Assembly (NCBI GenBank): GCA_036852015.1
Contig: JAANDG010000012.1
Coordinates: forward strand, 62,001-126,000
Direction: 5' to 3'
Length of the DNA stretch: 64,000 nucleotides
Source of the DNA: Pelodera strongyloides
Lineage: Eukaryota > Nematoda > Chromadorea > Rhabditida > Rhabditidae
The notes beneath the pieces are model-generated. The model worked only from the letters and a program-made list of their open reading frames with translations, searched no databases and had not been told where the DNA came from. A program made the translations under genes and the position numbers. Positions 43,759 through 56,135 of this stretch are shown piece by piece (position 1 is the first letter of the stretch; each line of letters opens with the position of its first letter).

Positions 43759-46700
43759 ATGGATAGTTATTCAGAACCCAGTGGTGGTGCCACTGAGGCT
43801 CAGACATCTTCGGAAGCCGGAGCTCCCACTGGAGCTGAGCCTCCGGCGACGGTAGGGACAGAGGAAGGGAGCAAGGAGCAAGTAGGAGAAGGCACGGGGG
43901 CTCATCCTCCTGTGTCTTCGGAAGTAGTACAACCATCTGCTGAGCAGCCCACGACTTCTACTGGAACGACGGGCGAGGTTGCTGTGGTGAAGAAGAAAAT
44001 CAATGTGAGTTTTGCTAGATCTCTATTCTCTGTAGTCTCTCCATTGCTCGATTCCCTTCCCGGTGATAGGTGGAATAGTAACCGTAAATATATAAAAGTG
44101 TAAGTGCAGTGCAAAGACGCGGTTCTCGTGAATACCTTTGAATATGTTTACAGACGTATAATGAAACCAGTAACAGTATGCGTGTATTTCGTAAAGATCC
44201 ACAGTTCAGGTCCATAAAAGGAATACTCGTGGTGAAATGCCGCTACATCTGGCCGCGAGGAAGGGTGAATATGAACGATGTGTCAAGCTGTTGAACCGAG
44301 GAGCACCGGTGTGTTACTGTAACTTATTTAACATTATATTACAAATATAATTTTAAGCGATATTGATTCCATTTCTGTCTAGGCTTCGAAAGTATGTCTA
44401 ACGCTAACGTGCTGCTGCCTTCTCTGTTTGTGGCCTTTGTTAAGAAAGCTACGGTAATCAGCGACATGCCTCACCTTACATCATTGCTTTAACTACATAT
44501 CCCCTAATGATTCAATGCTTGGATTTTTTCTCGTTGTCAATTCTATTCTTTTATTTATCCACTTTTAGGTGAACGGAGTTGACTATGCTGGATGGACTCC
44601 ACTGCACGAGGCTTGTTCACATGGACACTTTGAAGTGGCTGAGCTTTTGATTGCGTAAGTCAAATGTGCTTTCGTTTCTATGGCTTTTATGTGAAGAATT
44701 TGGAATTGCACCAAAAGCAAGGAGAGTAGTGGTAAGTAGTGAAGTAGTTGCGTTAATAGAGAGAGAGAGAGAGAGAGAAGTCGACAGAGAGAAGTTAAGA
44801 GAGAGAGAGAGAGAGAGAGGTAGAGTTACAAAGGGAATTGTAGCAGACTGATTTTGAAAGAATTTCGGGGATGTTTGTGGTTTGGGTGGCATTGTCGAAT
44901 TACGTTCCTGACATTTTCTCTTATCATTTCTTCTTTGTTATTTCAGCCATGGCGCGGATATTCATCATTCGACAAACCAAGAGAAACTTACACCGCTCCA
45001 CGATGCTGCACACGCTTGTGATAAGAGGGTCGGTGATTTATATATTATTATTATTGTTTTATTTGATTGACTGATAATATTTCCCCCTTGTTTGTATTGT
45101 TGGTAAGGTGCATGGATCTGATTTCTTAATCACAATTAATATTTATTTGTGCAGAATTAATTCCGGATCGGTCTCTCTCTGTCAATCAGAGATATGAGAT
45201 TTTTTGAGAAATTTTACGCAATGTTTCAAGGAAAGACTATGTTCCTTAATTTGGCGTTGTTTTTGGTCAAGTATTTCTTGAAACCGTAATCACTTTGTTC
45301 ACACATACAATCAATCAGATATCAATCGTCAAGCAAGTACATCCGTACATGTGGAACAATGGGGAGTTCCCTTACTTTTCCCACCTGGGTGCCATTGAGT
45401 GAGTGTGTCTGTGTATGTGATTGGATTCCAACTGGGATCGGCTGACAACGGGTCATGGACGTTTCCCACCCAGACCTAAACCCCTAAAAAGGAACTCGGG
45501 TTTTCTCGACTTAACATGTCGTTTTCAGATAGTCTGGCTGCTATTGAAGCAAGGCGCCGACAAGGATTGTACCGATGATAAGGGGAACCGCCCGATCGAC
45601 CATTGCGAATATGAGAGCGGAGCCACGGAAATGCTCAGAGCATCCGAGTAGGTTGAACTTGTCTCTCTCTCTTCTCTTCACCTCTCTCTTTTCATCTCTC
45701 TCTGCTCTCTGCTCTCTGCTCTCTGCTCTCTGCTGTCTGCTCTGTGCTCTGTGCTCTCTGCTTTTCTATATAAATTTAGTCAACCGAATGTAAAGATGCA
45801 GGTAAAATTAGCTATATCCGGAGATCTCTATGTATAGCATTGCATCACTTTATAATTTTAAAGTGCTATCTGGCTGGCTCAAGTTTTATTATATTTCTTC
45901 ATTGATGTTCAGTCGTGGCGAACCACTACCCGAACGATGTCCAACAGCCACTCCGCCCTCAACCCCCGGGAGAACATTTGAGTACACGCGACATGTGAGT
46001 TTTACAGATGTCATCAATGTAAAAGTAGAAAGGAAGGTAGAATGCTCAGCCGGATGCCCGTGATTTTATAAACAGGACGATATACGGATATACCTTTTTA
46101 CGCTGGTAGCTAGATTGTGCTACGTGGTGTGCAATAACCCTTGAGTAGGGGCACATTCTTGTCTCTTGTTATTTCGGTTTATATTGTTTCTTTGAAAAAA
46201 TCCTTTGAAAACTTTTCGCAAAATCCTTAATCCTTTCCTTTGAGGAGCTGGCCTGAATCCGTTTTATGCAAAGTAATATAATCTGTCTGATAATCATGCA
46301 GTAGTGGGCAGTAATTTGCATAAACTAGAGTGGAAAACAGCGTCTGTCATACGTTTCAAAACTGGCCCTTATAGTGAGCGCTTTAATACTTTAATCTTTT
46401 GCAGAAGCCGCCGCCTATAGTGAACGAAGAACCGCCAGCGGCGCCACTGCCATCTGAAGTTTTGCGGAGTCCTCCCGCTCCCCTGGTTGATAGTACAGGG
46501 CCAGGGCCATCAGTCCCTCCCGACGAGCCGATATCGATCGATGTGGACCCAATGGATGGCCTGGGGTTGGTGTTTATTTTTTTGTACTATGGATGTACCA
46601 GAGCGTTTGAACTTTTATTGTGTCGGCCATGGATGCGTCGGAATTGCGCGCGAACGTTTATTGCGTGCATATGCGCGCCAGAAGTGCGCGAACAGGTGTC

Positions 46701-49700
46701 TGGCACGCATCCTATTGTTTTCTCTCATTCACGACTTCCCCATAGCCAACAAAAAGTTGGACATTATGTGAGAGTGAGGTAAGCGTGCACCGATTCTTCA
46801 ACTGGCATTTTATTTACTGAAGAGACTAGTAGCATTGGGGGATACACCGTGACATTATCAGACGCGTTTAAGATGGACGAAAAATAGAATGACTTGTGAC
46901 AATTCGTCATCAGAAGTCAGAAGATATGCGTGTCATTGTCATGATGACGAATTAACAGAACAGTATATCCTTGTAGCATCGTGACGGCTCCAGCCACAGC
47001 CGAGGGGTCTCCAGAGATGGATTTGCCCGATGATGCGGGATCCCCTTCAAATCTAGTAATCAATGAAGACGAGGCTACCGAACCCATCGCAATGGGAGAC
47101 AAGATTCCAGGTGGGTATTTGGTGCTTAAAGCTGTGTAATCCGCAAACTAAGAACCGCTGTAGCGCAGTGGCAGTGTTGTGGTTTTGGCGCGGGTGATCC
47201 CGGTGATCACTGGTTCAATTCCGGGTACCTACGAACTATTTGCAGATAAAAAGCGGCCGTCAGCTCGCTTTAAGTGGTTTTTGATTTTTTATGAGTATTT
47301 GCAAACGTCCCATTTTAAATTATATGCCGAATATATACATTTGTTTACAATTAGTTTTGCTTCAAACGGCTTTTCTTTTAGACGCGTTTGTCTCGTAAGG
47401 TCATGGTGAAAAGTGAAAAGTTTCCCCTTGAGATTTTCCTTTGGTTGGTGTGTTTACCTGTGCGCTTGAATTGCCAGTAGGTGTAGGCGGAATAGGCGTA
47501 GGCGACTGTTTACAACCCGTCAACACATCCTACTGTTCTTCTTGTTCGGATGTTTCGCATGTTTGTAGTTTGTAGTTTGTACCCATTTAGACGCTGGTGC
47601 AACCACTGCGGAACCGGAACGAATCACTATTCGACCCCACCCACCTGTGGGCAACATCGTTCCGCCTCTGAAGGTCGACCTCGCGGAAGCGAAACGGAAA
47701 TGTAGGTTTTTTTCTTTGACTTGCTAGTAACCTGTGGCATGTACTTGTCAATCACGTTTCGGAAATGCAATTTAATCAACGGCTTTATGCCATGCTACAG
47801 TAATCAACTCTACAGTAATTCAACGTTACGATAGGATATTAGGCGCCCGTTTTTACGTTTTCAGTAAACTTAAGTTTTGTCGTTCTTCCGCCTTGTACTT
47901 TAGGTGCCCCATCGACATGTAACTATATCAAATGTGGCCTAAGTGGATCCTTTTAACAATGTGCGTTTAGTGTCATCCGTCTTACTTCTTACCTTACGTC
48001 TTCTATTTTAGCAGCCGAGGCATCGGAGGTGCCTTCAACTTCACTGGGAGACGATGCTCTTGATGAGGATGTGGCCGAGGATGACCAGGAAGAAGGAGAA
48101 GAACCAGAAGAGGAAGAGACAAAGGATGAAGAGGACGAAGAAGGGAAAGAGGGAGAGGAGGAGGAGATTCTGGAGCCAGAGAGCAGAAGTAGGAGTAGAG
48201 GTGGGTGGAGAGGGTGAGAGAGAGAGAACGAGTATGTGTGTCGGAGTGCGTAAAACACTGGATTGGCTCACATAATCTCTGGAGATCAGTGCTAACTTGT
48301 ATATTTGATTAAAAGGATACATTTACAAGACGTTGTCGCCACAAAACTTACAATTATTAGTCCATCTCCATTTACCCACTCCCATGTTTGGTTTGACTTT
48401 AGAGCTCATTTGTTTGAAATTTAAAAACAATGTTTAAGTTTTATTGTTTTAGAACCCTCAGCAGTGGTTCGGAGGTCGGCGGTTTGGCGACAAGCCAGAG
48501 AGAGGTCTTCATCCAGGACAGCAAGCCCCGATGCGTACGTTCATACGAGTTTTACCCTTTATGTCCCATTTTCCTGTGTCGTATCGCCAAATTGACAGTT
48601 GAGTGCTGGTGTCTTTGTAATTTAAATCATCAGTGTAATACGAGTTGAATGAAGAGAGAGAGATTTAGGTTACGAAATTATATATTTCCCATAGTTCCCT
48701 GTCTTACAACAGGGTATGTTGGCTACCACGCTATTCTTGCGTTGAAGAATCTCTCGAGTCCTTCTGGGACTGTAGTTGTTTGTGGGAGGAATGTAGCTTG
48801 GTGAACTATTGGAATTTCCCTCAATTGTGAAATTACAAGCATATCGTAGCTGTACTCTAGGTACTTAGGTTCAGTTCTGTTACTTTTTAGGTATGACTTC
48901 CTTGACATTGACCGAGGTCAATCGGAGGACAGAGAGACGCCGACGGGCAGAGGACGAGGGAGAAGAGGCAGAGGCGGATCAAGAGGTACGGTGCTTTACG
49001 GTGTTTCACTTTGTTTTTGCTTATCGCTTATTACTTGTTAATCGGGCGGCACATCATTTGATTTGTTAAGATGCGTAGAAAAATATTTTCTACTGTCTCT
49101 ACTGTTGCAGGTGGAGCGATTTCGGCTTTGGCGCGGGATCCGACAAAGAAGGCGGGGTGAGTATTGTTTGTGTATTTTTTAAATCGTCATATCGTTTTTA
49201 TCGTCAATAACTACGTTGTTAGGGCTGCTCGTCCTCGAATAGCTTTGCTTCTGAAACTTGAAAACGTCAATCAGCACTCAATGCACGTGCGAGTGCACAA
49301 TGTGGTACATTGTTCTTAGTGTCGAGACTTACTTCAAGTCTTCATTGGAATCTCGCTAAATCTAGATATATGAAGTTCAAAAATGGCGCGCTAATAATTA
49401 TAATTGGTTGTGTTTACAGCCGTGGCCGCCGTCGTGGTCGAGGTACGGCACGTGGAAGTTGTGCCGGTTCCCGAGCAACTTCCCCTGTTCAGCGAACCGA
49501 TGTCTATGAATTTACGGGAAGTCCGGACCATGAGCTACAGGTAAGTTGTGGGTTCTCTGCATACATGTGACTAGAGATAACAGCCGATATCCGCAACGCA
49601 ACATATGTTAACAGGTTGTCCGTGCGTTACCAAATGAGTAGGATTAGAATTAGAATGAAAAATGGACCCCTTTGTAACGTTTTGGTATCAAGGGTCTTCA

Positions 49701-52700
49701 CCGGGTTTTAATTTTGATTTAAATGTATTGATTACTGTAATCCGTCTAGGCCGATGCTCCCATGGTTGGTCGTGAGGCTTCGGCTCCGCCCTCATGGAAG
49801 AGAATGCGATTGAACGACGACGATGCGGATTTAGATTCGACACCACCAGATGGACAGAATGAGGATGGTACGGCTTGCGGTATTGTGGGGGGGGGAGTAG
49901 TCGTCAGTGTACGGTAGATGGGTACTATGATCACACCAGTGAAAATGGTACGGTAATTAGGGATTCGTAGTGTCGATAGTGCCTAGTAGGCAGGCCATAA
50001 ATACGGAGGAGCTAACCTATGTTTTAAATTTACTCTTTCGCATAATTTTCATTTAGCTGATATGGAGGATGCGGACGCCAATGGAGATGATGCAGGCAAG
50101 GAGAGAGGAAAGAAGCATAAGGTAATTGGGCATACGGCATACTGTATTCTGTTGATGGATGGATATACCGTAGTCTGTGATGATGTCCTGTTGCTACATA
50201 CCAACTGTCTGTTCCGTTGTTGACGGCCACATCTGCAAGTTTAGTGTTAGTAGTTAGTTGTTAATGAAGAAAGAAGTGTGTTCAGGTCCCGATTCTCCGC
50301 ATTTCGTTGAAGACACCCTCTGAGGAAGATCATGAAGATTCGCCCACGAGGTAGGAACTAGGATTTTGAATGCAATAATGTTTTCGTAAAAGGTTTAGCT
50401 CCAAGGTTCCTTCGTTCCTTGTCAGTATGTTGTCACTACACTGATATTTTAGTGCTTTTGGTCTTATAAAACCAACCAGATATGCTGTCGGAATTTTTTT
50501 ATATAGTAAGCCTTCTGCACAAGGAAAAATACTTGCTATTTGCTCCATAATGTGACATTTGTGTCACATTATGGACATGTCCATAATTTTTAAATTTCTA
50601 GTAAAGCGAACTTTAAATTTTCTTTTGCAGTCGTACCTCTTCAAGTCGTGGTCGCGGTCGGGGACGGGGTGGTTGGAGTTTATCAGGAGGAGCTAGCACC
50701 TCTACTCCGGGCGGAAATGGGGGAGCGGAGGATGCGGAAGATACTGCTAGGCTGACGAGGAGCAAGGTAAGGACATGCTCTAGAGTTATTAGGCTTAGGC
50801 TTAGGCTAATTGCCTGTAGCTAGCAATCACTATATCTTTACTGTATTGTTGTTAAGTAATTTTTACATATTCTTTCAATAGGTTTAGGGATCCCAGGGTA
50901 CTGTATTCAGTAGACTGTTTATGCATCGACATTGTATCAATTTCCTTGTAGGTTCGACAAACAGGAGCCCGTGTGGAGGAGCCGGATTACTGGGGAAAGA
51001 AGAAGGTAGGAGTTGTGGAGATTCGTCTTCGTTAACTTTTAGTATAATAATGCCGTTTCAATGGTTCCATATATCTGGACAGTATCATTCAAGATCGATT
51101 GATCTACACTCTTGGTTGTGAGAATATGTATCGGTGAACGCTCCCTTCACATATAATACAGCTTTTGTCATAGTGTCACTTGTGCTGTTTTCAGAAGAGA
51201 ACTGCGCCTAGCGCTACAGCGGAATCGACGGCCTACGATGAAGACAAGGAGAGTGAGAGGGGCGGAGGAGACGGAGATAGTGCAGGTGAGGAATGCATTG
51301 TAGGAGAGAGTTAGGGAGATGAAAGGAGACGTGAGTGAGTGGTTGTGCTTTTTGGTAATTTTCCTGCCTACCACATAATTGAGCAGTTATATGGAGAATG
51401 TTTTTTTTGTGGACCTGGAGTAGAAATTTCCGAATTTGTGGGCTTCATCGTTATCGTAAAGATGCTCTAACTTGATGGAAACCTTTTTACTCTGTGTAAT
51501 CCAATTATATTTGCTTCTTTCCAATTGTTTCCAACGTAGTCGTATTGTGTGAACTACCACACGGTGACTTTATTGTATAATCTTTATTATGACTTAGAAT
51601 TAGAAAAGACTATTCCTGCAACAGGATGGTAGAAGCTTGGTACCTAGACGACCGGGCGGGGACGTGGAGATTCAGCAACTGAACTGTAGTAGTACGGGAC
51701 TCACAATCAGCAACGGACGTCGACTAGTCGTTCCAAGATGGACAACTATCTTCGTTGTTGTGCTGATCTAAATGGGCGGAGTTTAGGGCATAAATCTTGT
51801 CGGGAAATAAGGAATTGGTTTCGGAAATTCTATCTATTAATGATACGTTTCTGATACATCGCAACGGTATTGCTGATAGCCCGGTAAACTTATACAGTAT
51901 GCTAATTTGACGAGCTTAGGCTATGGCGGAGCTTCTTCTGTAGCGTAGTTCTGTTTTTCTAGAGTAAAACGGAGGATAAAATAAGAATCGTTACAACTGG
52001 TCGCGCAAGTAATTGAATTACAAATAGAAGTCCGTCAAACTCTAAAAAATGAATTTGTAAAACATTAAACATACCACCTATTGCAGCGTCGCTGAACTAT
52101 TACAATAATAGAGAAAGCGCAAATGATTGAAAATCGTATTGGAAGGAATAAGCGGTTAAGCTAGAATAATTTCACTTGATTTAATGTAGGAAGACGCGGC
52201 GATTATTAATGGCATTCTTAGCGGCTTGTCACTGCAGGCACGCCGCACTCACGCCGCTCGATGCCGTGGAAGACATCAGCATCAGCTGACAGACTTTTCA
52301 TCTCGTCAGTGACTTCTTCGATGAGCTGCAGTAGCTTTCTCTCATTGCTGACCTTTTCGAAGGAGAGCTTGCAGCAGGCCTCCATATGAGGTACTTGACG
52401 AATTATCTTTGCCAGTTCCGGATTTCTGGCACAAATAGAGCAGGCGATTTCTGGGGCAATTGGGCATCTGATGGCTGGATGGTTCTTCCCACCGCACTGC
52501 AGGCATCGCCTCTCTTTCCTCAGCTGATTACGGCGTGCGCGAGGAGACACGTAGGTGCTGCAGCTGTGAGAGCGGTGAGGTCGGCAGCAGAACTTGCATT
52601 TTGGCCCGGATTCTTTGGAAACGCACCAGGCGGGCACCTTTGCCCATAGGGTCAAGAGGAGTTGTTTCTCGAGACGGAATAGGTGGAGACGGGCGTGAAA

Positions 52701-55700
52701 ATTGGTTAGTGTTTCATTAGAATTTCTCACGGGAGGAGTGGCTGTTAGTTCCATTGTATTTGGGTGTTTAAGCATGTGGGGAATCTTGGATGATATGGGA
52801 ATGGTGCTGGGGCGGACTGTGATCAGTATGTCTGAGTTATGCGCGATGAGTTTTTTGTTTTTGTTGTACAGAAGAGGCGGGTCTTGTGGGGCACGGGTGA
52901 ATCAGCGCGCACTTTACACTGTAACTCAATGCAGAGTGAAATTCCAAAGAGAAGATAGAAAATGAATGATAACACAAGAGATACTCGATGGAGCTTGAAG
53001 GCAGTCAAAGAATAGTACAGATAAAGAAAGAATACCAGAGAGAAAGAAAAAGCTGTTGTGGTGAAGGATGGGTGAACTTTAGGAACATTTGGATGAAACA
53101 TCAAATCCTCGCAATTGGCCCCGGGCGAGAGAGCAGGCTTATAAATCCAGTACATGGATATCGATCGTGATTGGATGCACTGTATGCACGTGCGTCGGCG
53201 AGAGAGCGCTTTAAAGCGGTGCGGCACAGGGTTTGTGAAATGTATAACTGCATATCATACGAATTTCTGCGCCAATTTGTTCTGAAAGGACGCCTAATTG
53301 AAATGTGTTGCGCAGTATGTGTTTCACAAACCCCGTGCCACACCGCTTTAAGTAACCCTGTCATCTTTCAGAAGTAAGCCCGTCGGCGTCAGAGCGCCCG
53401 TACAACGTGGAGGAAATAGTGGCCAAGGAGTCGGATCCTGGAATTCAGATCATGTTGTACAATTGCAAGAGAGGATACAGGGCACTGAGGAAGAGGGTTG
53501 GTTGTTTATATTATTCACGTAGATGGAGGCCGTTGAAGTAAATAAATCTTTTGCGCAAAAGAGCGTGCTCATAGAGGCGCCAAGCTTTAGCTTCCAAAAC
53601 TACTGTTTTTTTGTTTATCGATTACTTTTTATTCGAAATTGCTTAAATCATATCTTACCCATCGCGAAAATTGTATGTTGATTCCTGATTGTTTTTTTAC
53701 ACGTTGTTGTCTATTGTAAATTGTAATATGTCGTTTATAATGTGTCTTGGTTTGTAGTTTGCACTTTATTATTGGATCGCTTCATCCCTTGTATGTGCAC
53801 TCATGCTTTTCTTAATAATAAACCACTTTCTAGTTGGAGGAGCGTTGGACGGCCGATCTGCAAAAAGAAGCCGCCGAGGAGACTGTGCTCCCCATTGGTC
53901 TTGCTGATTTCCATATTTGGACGGGAGACTATCCCCTGGGACCGGAAGACTCTCGGGTAGGGATTTTTACTAAGTGAAGTTGTACTTTTCCAAAGAACCA
54001 TTAGTGAAAGTTAAATCTGGTGAATTCAGCGATCAGATTAATTCAGTCAATTTTGACATCAATTTTTTGCCTCGGGAGCTGGACTGTCGGGGGAATGGAA
54101 TAAAAAGTATTCTGCTATTTTTGGCCTCAAGTGGTAGTTTTTAGATCCCCGACCGGCCACCCCGTTTGCCCGATGATTTGTGTGACATGTGGATTAGCCA
54201 GGAAAAGGATCGGTTGGTGATTGCTTTATTGTTTAGTGTTTCAGTAATTATTTGTTGTATTTTTCCTTGTCTTCTTGCCTCTCCTATGGTACTTGTGTAA
54301 AGTTGAACTTGTGTAAAAAAAGGTTTAAAGCGAAATACACGTCGAGTAACAACACGTCGAGTACACCAGCATTCTTATGCAGCTTCTGTAAATGACCATA
54401 AATTAGAAAAAAATCGAGCTAAATTCGAGCAAATTAGCATAAATGCGTAAGAATTCAGTTGTGCGTACAACTACTTTCTTATGCAGCATATGCAAATGAG
54501 CCAAAATTAGAACAAAAAGTAGACCCCAATTAGACCCCACGTTGCATAAATGCATATGAGATGCAAGTACTTGGGATGCGTTTTAAAAACCGGCCGGTAT
54601 TTCGCTTTAATAACTGCTTTCAGGGATCGTCTAATCTCACAGATGAATTTGGAAAATGCCCGAACGAGAATGACAATCGAGAGGGAGTACGTGATTATGT
54701 ACAAGAGAAGTCGGGGACAGGTTAGAGCATTTGATAAGTGAACACTTTTTATTAATTTAGTCTTAACTCTAAGCTCATCCGTTGAAAATCAACTCTGAGC
54801 TCACCCGGGTGTCGTTTATTGCTTGTGTGAAACATTTGGTTATGAATCAATCAACCTCAATTTCTGCCCAATAACGCAGGATGTGTAGTGCTACTACAGA
54901 ACTAATTAGTTTGTCTTTACAAATAGTATGTCGTGGCTGTCAACCGATAACGCATTTGCGTTGTATACAACACTTTGCGGTATCTGTTGATGTTGTCGAA
55001 CAATGCCAATATATCATCTGAAAAAATTCGAGTGCCGTATTTCAAGTTTGTGTGAAACATATGGATACATAAATACATATACATAAAAAAACTCGCTCCC
55101 ATATATAAGGAAGTACCTCTTACGCAATTGCGTACTAGTGTATCTACAGTAACTCATTGTTTAGTATAAATACAGTACTAAGTTGCCTCTGTTGTTCCCA
55201 TGAATGCTGCTGTTTGCGGTATTTGATAGATTTTTTTTATGAAACGAATACGGAAACAATTCTAAAATGTGTTTTTCAGCAGCCAAAGATGACGATCAGT
55301 CGGTTCCTCATGGAGCAGGAAATCTGCAAGTGGGTTTATCATTGATTTCCTTTTCTTTATCCTTTCTACTTTTCCTTCCCTCATTCGATTAGTTATGGTT
55401 TCAAGAGGTTCACCCTTGGTTACGTTAGCAACGTTGCTTCCATCAAATGAGTCCATACGTAGACAGTAATTAGTCGTTCTTTGACATTTCGAAAAGGTAC
55501 TGCTACAGTGAACTCTTCGTGTGTAACTTCTGTTCGCTAATGCATGCGTTAACATTTTAGTAGTTTAGCGGTTTAATATACTGTGAGCGAAGGTAGGTCT
55601 AAAGGTGTCAGGCAAAATGAAAATGGTTCAACTGTCGAATTAACTTGAATTTGAATTGGTGTATTTACAGTTCGATGTATCTGAATGAACCTCAGTCCCG

Positions 55701-55862
55701 TCCCGAAGCAATGGAATTGGGTGCATTTCTCGTGAAGATGAACAACGCGATTGATGAGGTTTATGCAGGACATTGTGTGCAGGCAGATGCACTACAGTCG
55801 AGACAGGTAGGGAGTTTTTTTTACTTTCTCCCTCCCTCTCTTTCTGTCTCTGTTTCTCTACA

Positions 55863-55895
<33 letters not shown>

Positions 55896-56135
55896 GCTTT
55901 TCCCCTCTTTCTTTCTCCCTCTCTGTTTCTAGCCGGCTTAGATTCGTACTCTGTTCAGATGACCAAAATGGACTACGAGTGTCGCCGTCGGGGGGTCGTG
56001 CTCACAAAGGCGGAGCTGGCCGTAGCCGTGCCCCGAGTTCCAGTCAACAAGATTGAGTTCGATATACAGACTGAGCCGGAGGAGACTGAGTCGACGGAAA
56101 CTAGACAAACTGAAATTGAGACTATTGTACTTTAA
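43759..56135 (+). CDS. Ankyrin-repeat protein of the ANKRD11/ANKRD12 type
   Basis: ANKRD11/12 are nuclear cofactors that bind nuclear-receptor coactivators and histone deacetylases. Twenty-seven exons: 43759-44004, 44210-44308, 44569-44654, 44947-45028, 45529-45647, 45913-45994, 46405-46565, 46977-47110, 47591-47701, 48012-48200, 48453-48534, 48891-48985, 49111-49156, 49420-49540, 49750-49867, 50057-50121, 50286-50350, 50631-50766, 50952-51005, 51195-51285, 53372-53496, 53834-53956, 54145-54212, 54624-54720, 55280-55329, 55671-55806, 55959-56135; about 985 residues, shorter than the vertebrate proteins (over 2000). Ankyrin repeats: HKRNTRGEMPLHLAARKGEY, DYAGWTPLHEACSHGHFEVA, KLTPLHDAA, IVWLLLKQGADKDCTDDKG. 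A disordered middle follows: Pro-rich, a Glu/Asp tract (48012-48200), Arg-Ser, and RGRGRGRR/GRGRGRGG boxes (RGG-like, possible RNA binding). The C-terminus (RPPRLPDDLCDMWISQEKDR, ENARTRMTIEREYVIMYK, then a Gln/Ala-rich helix) matches the ANKRD11/12 end. The last acceptor was chosen at 55958 to keep the frame. The family call rests on the repeats plus this end. Confidence 0.85.
44757..44822 (+). repeat. (GA)n microsatellite
   Basis: Two blocks of GA repeats separated by a short purine spacer, in the ANKRD intron between the exons at 44569-44654 and 44947-45028. Confidence 0.9.
45290..45475 (-). mobile_element. tRNA-derived SINE-like repeat, second copy
   Basis: Shares CACACATACAATCAATCAGA and the CGGCTGAC...GGACGTTTCCCA block with 30160-30530 in the same orientation. 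The B box is mutated (TGGATTCCAACTGGG on the plus strand). In an ANKRD intron. Confidence 0.55.
45662..45770 (+). repeat. (CTCTCTG)n pyrimidine minisatellite
   Basis: Begins as CT repeats, then about ten units of CTCTCTG/CTCTGTG right after the donor of the exon ending at 45647. Pure pyrimidine-rich strand. Confidence 0.9.
47155..47240 (+). mobile_element. tRNA-like SINE head
   Basis: TGTAGCGCAGTGGCAGTG resembles an RNA polymerase III A box and TGGTTCAATTCCGG a B box with a four-pair T stem. The acceptor ends do not pair, so a SINE head or tRNA pseudogene is more likely than a working tRNA. In the ANKRD intron after the exon ending at 47110. Confidence 0.5.
51787..51930. mobile_element. Family D MITE, diverged copy
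   Basis: GGGCATAAATCTTGTCGGG at the left, TGATACGTTTCTGATA inside and GAGCTTAGGCTATGGCGGAG at the right follow the family D order with many substitutions. In the long ANKRD intron 51286-53371. Confidence 0.6.
52218..52775 (-). mobile_element. Retroelement gag remnant with zinc knuckles (BEL/Pao-like)
   Basis: A 185-codon open frame on the minus strand inside a 2.1-kb ANKRD intron. It contains three Cys/His clusters: CKFCCRPHRSHSC, then CLQCGGKNHPAIRCP, then CSICARN after a CP-x5-AC spacing. The middle one is a CX2CX4HX4C knuckle. This ladder of knuckles following an Arg-rich stretch resembles gag proteins of BEL/Pao retrotransposons. No reverse transcriptase, integrase or long terminal repeat was found nearby, so it is a fragment, yet it is fully open, with a Glu/Leu-rich C-terminal helix. 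The class assignment is inferred. Confidence 0.6.
53211..53351. mobile_element. Family B MITE, well preserved
   Basis: TTAAAGCGGTGCGGCACAGG at the left and CCCCGTGCCACACCGCTTTAA at the right are inverted, 141 bp, ending 20 bp before the ANKRD exon at 53372. Confidence 0.85.
54325..54611. mobile_element. Family A MITE (copy 7), enlarged
   Basis: TTTAAAGCGAAATAC at the left and CCGGCCGGTATTTCGCTTTAA at the right, 287 bp. The interior is partly duplicated (two AATTAGCATAAATGC/ATGCAAATGAG regions). It ends 12 bp before the acceptor of the ANKRD exon 54624-54720. Confidence 0.8.
55862..55894 (+). repeat. Poly(T) run of about 30
   Basis: A homopolymer followed by a CT-rich stretch up to the acceptor region of the last ANKRD exon. 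It may be the tail of an inverted retroposed element, or simply an expanded pyrimidine tract. Confidence 0.85.

Noticed and set aside
47155..47240. Functional tRNA gene
   Set aside because: A and B boxes are present but the acceptor stem does not pair and the anticodon arm is unclear.
52823..53227. 134-codon minus-strand frame next to the gag-like frame
   Set aside because: Hydrophobic low-complexity composition and overlaps a family B MITE; no polymerase or protease motif.
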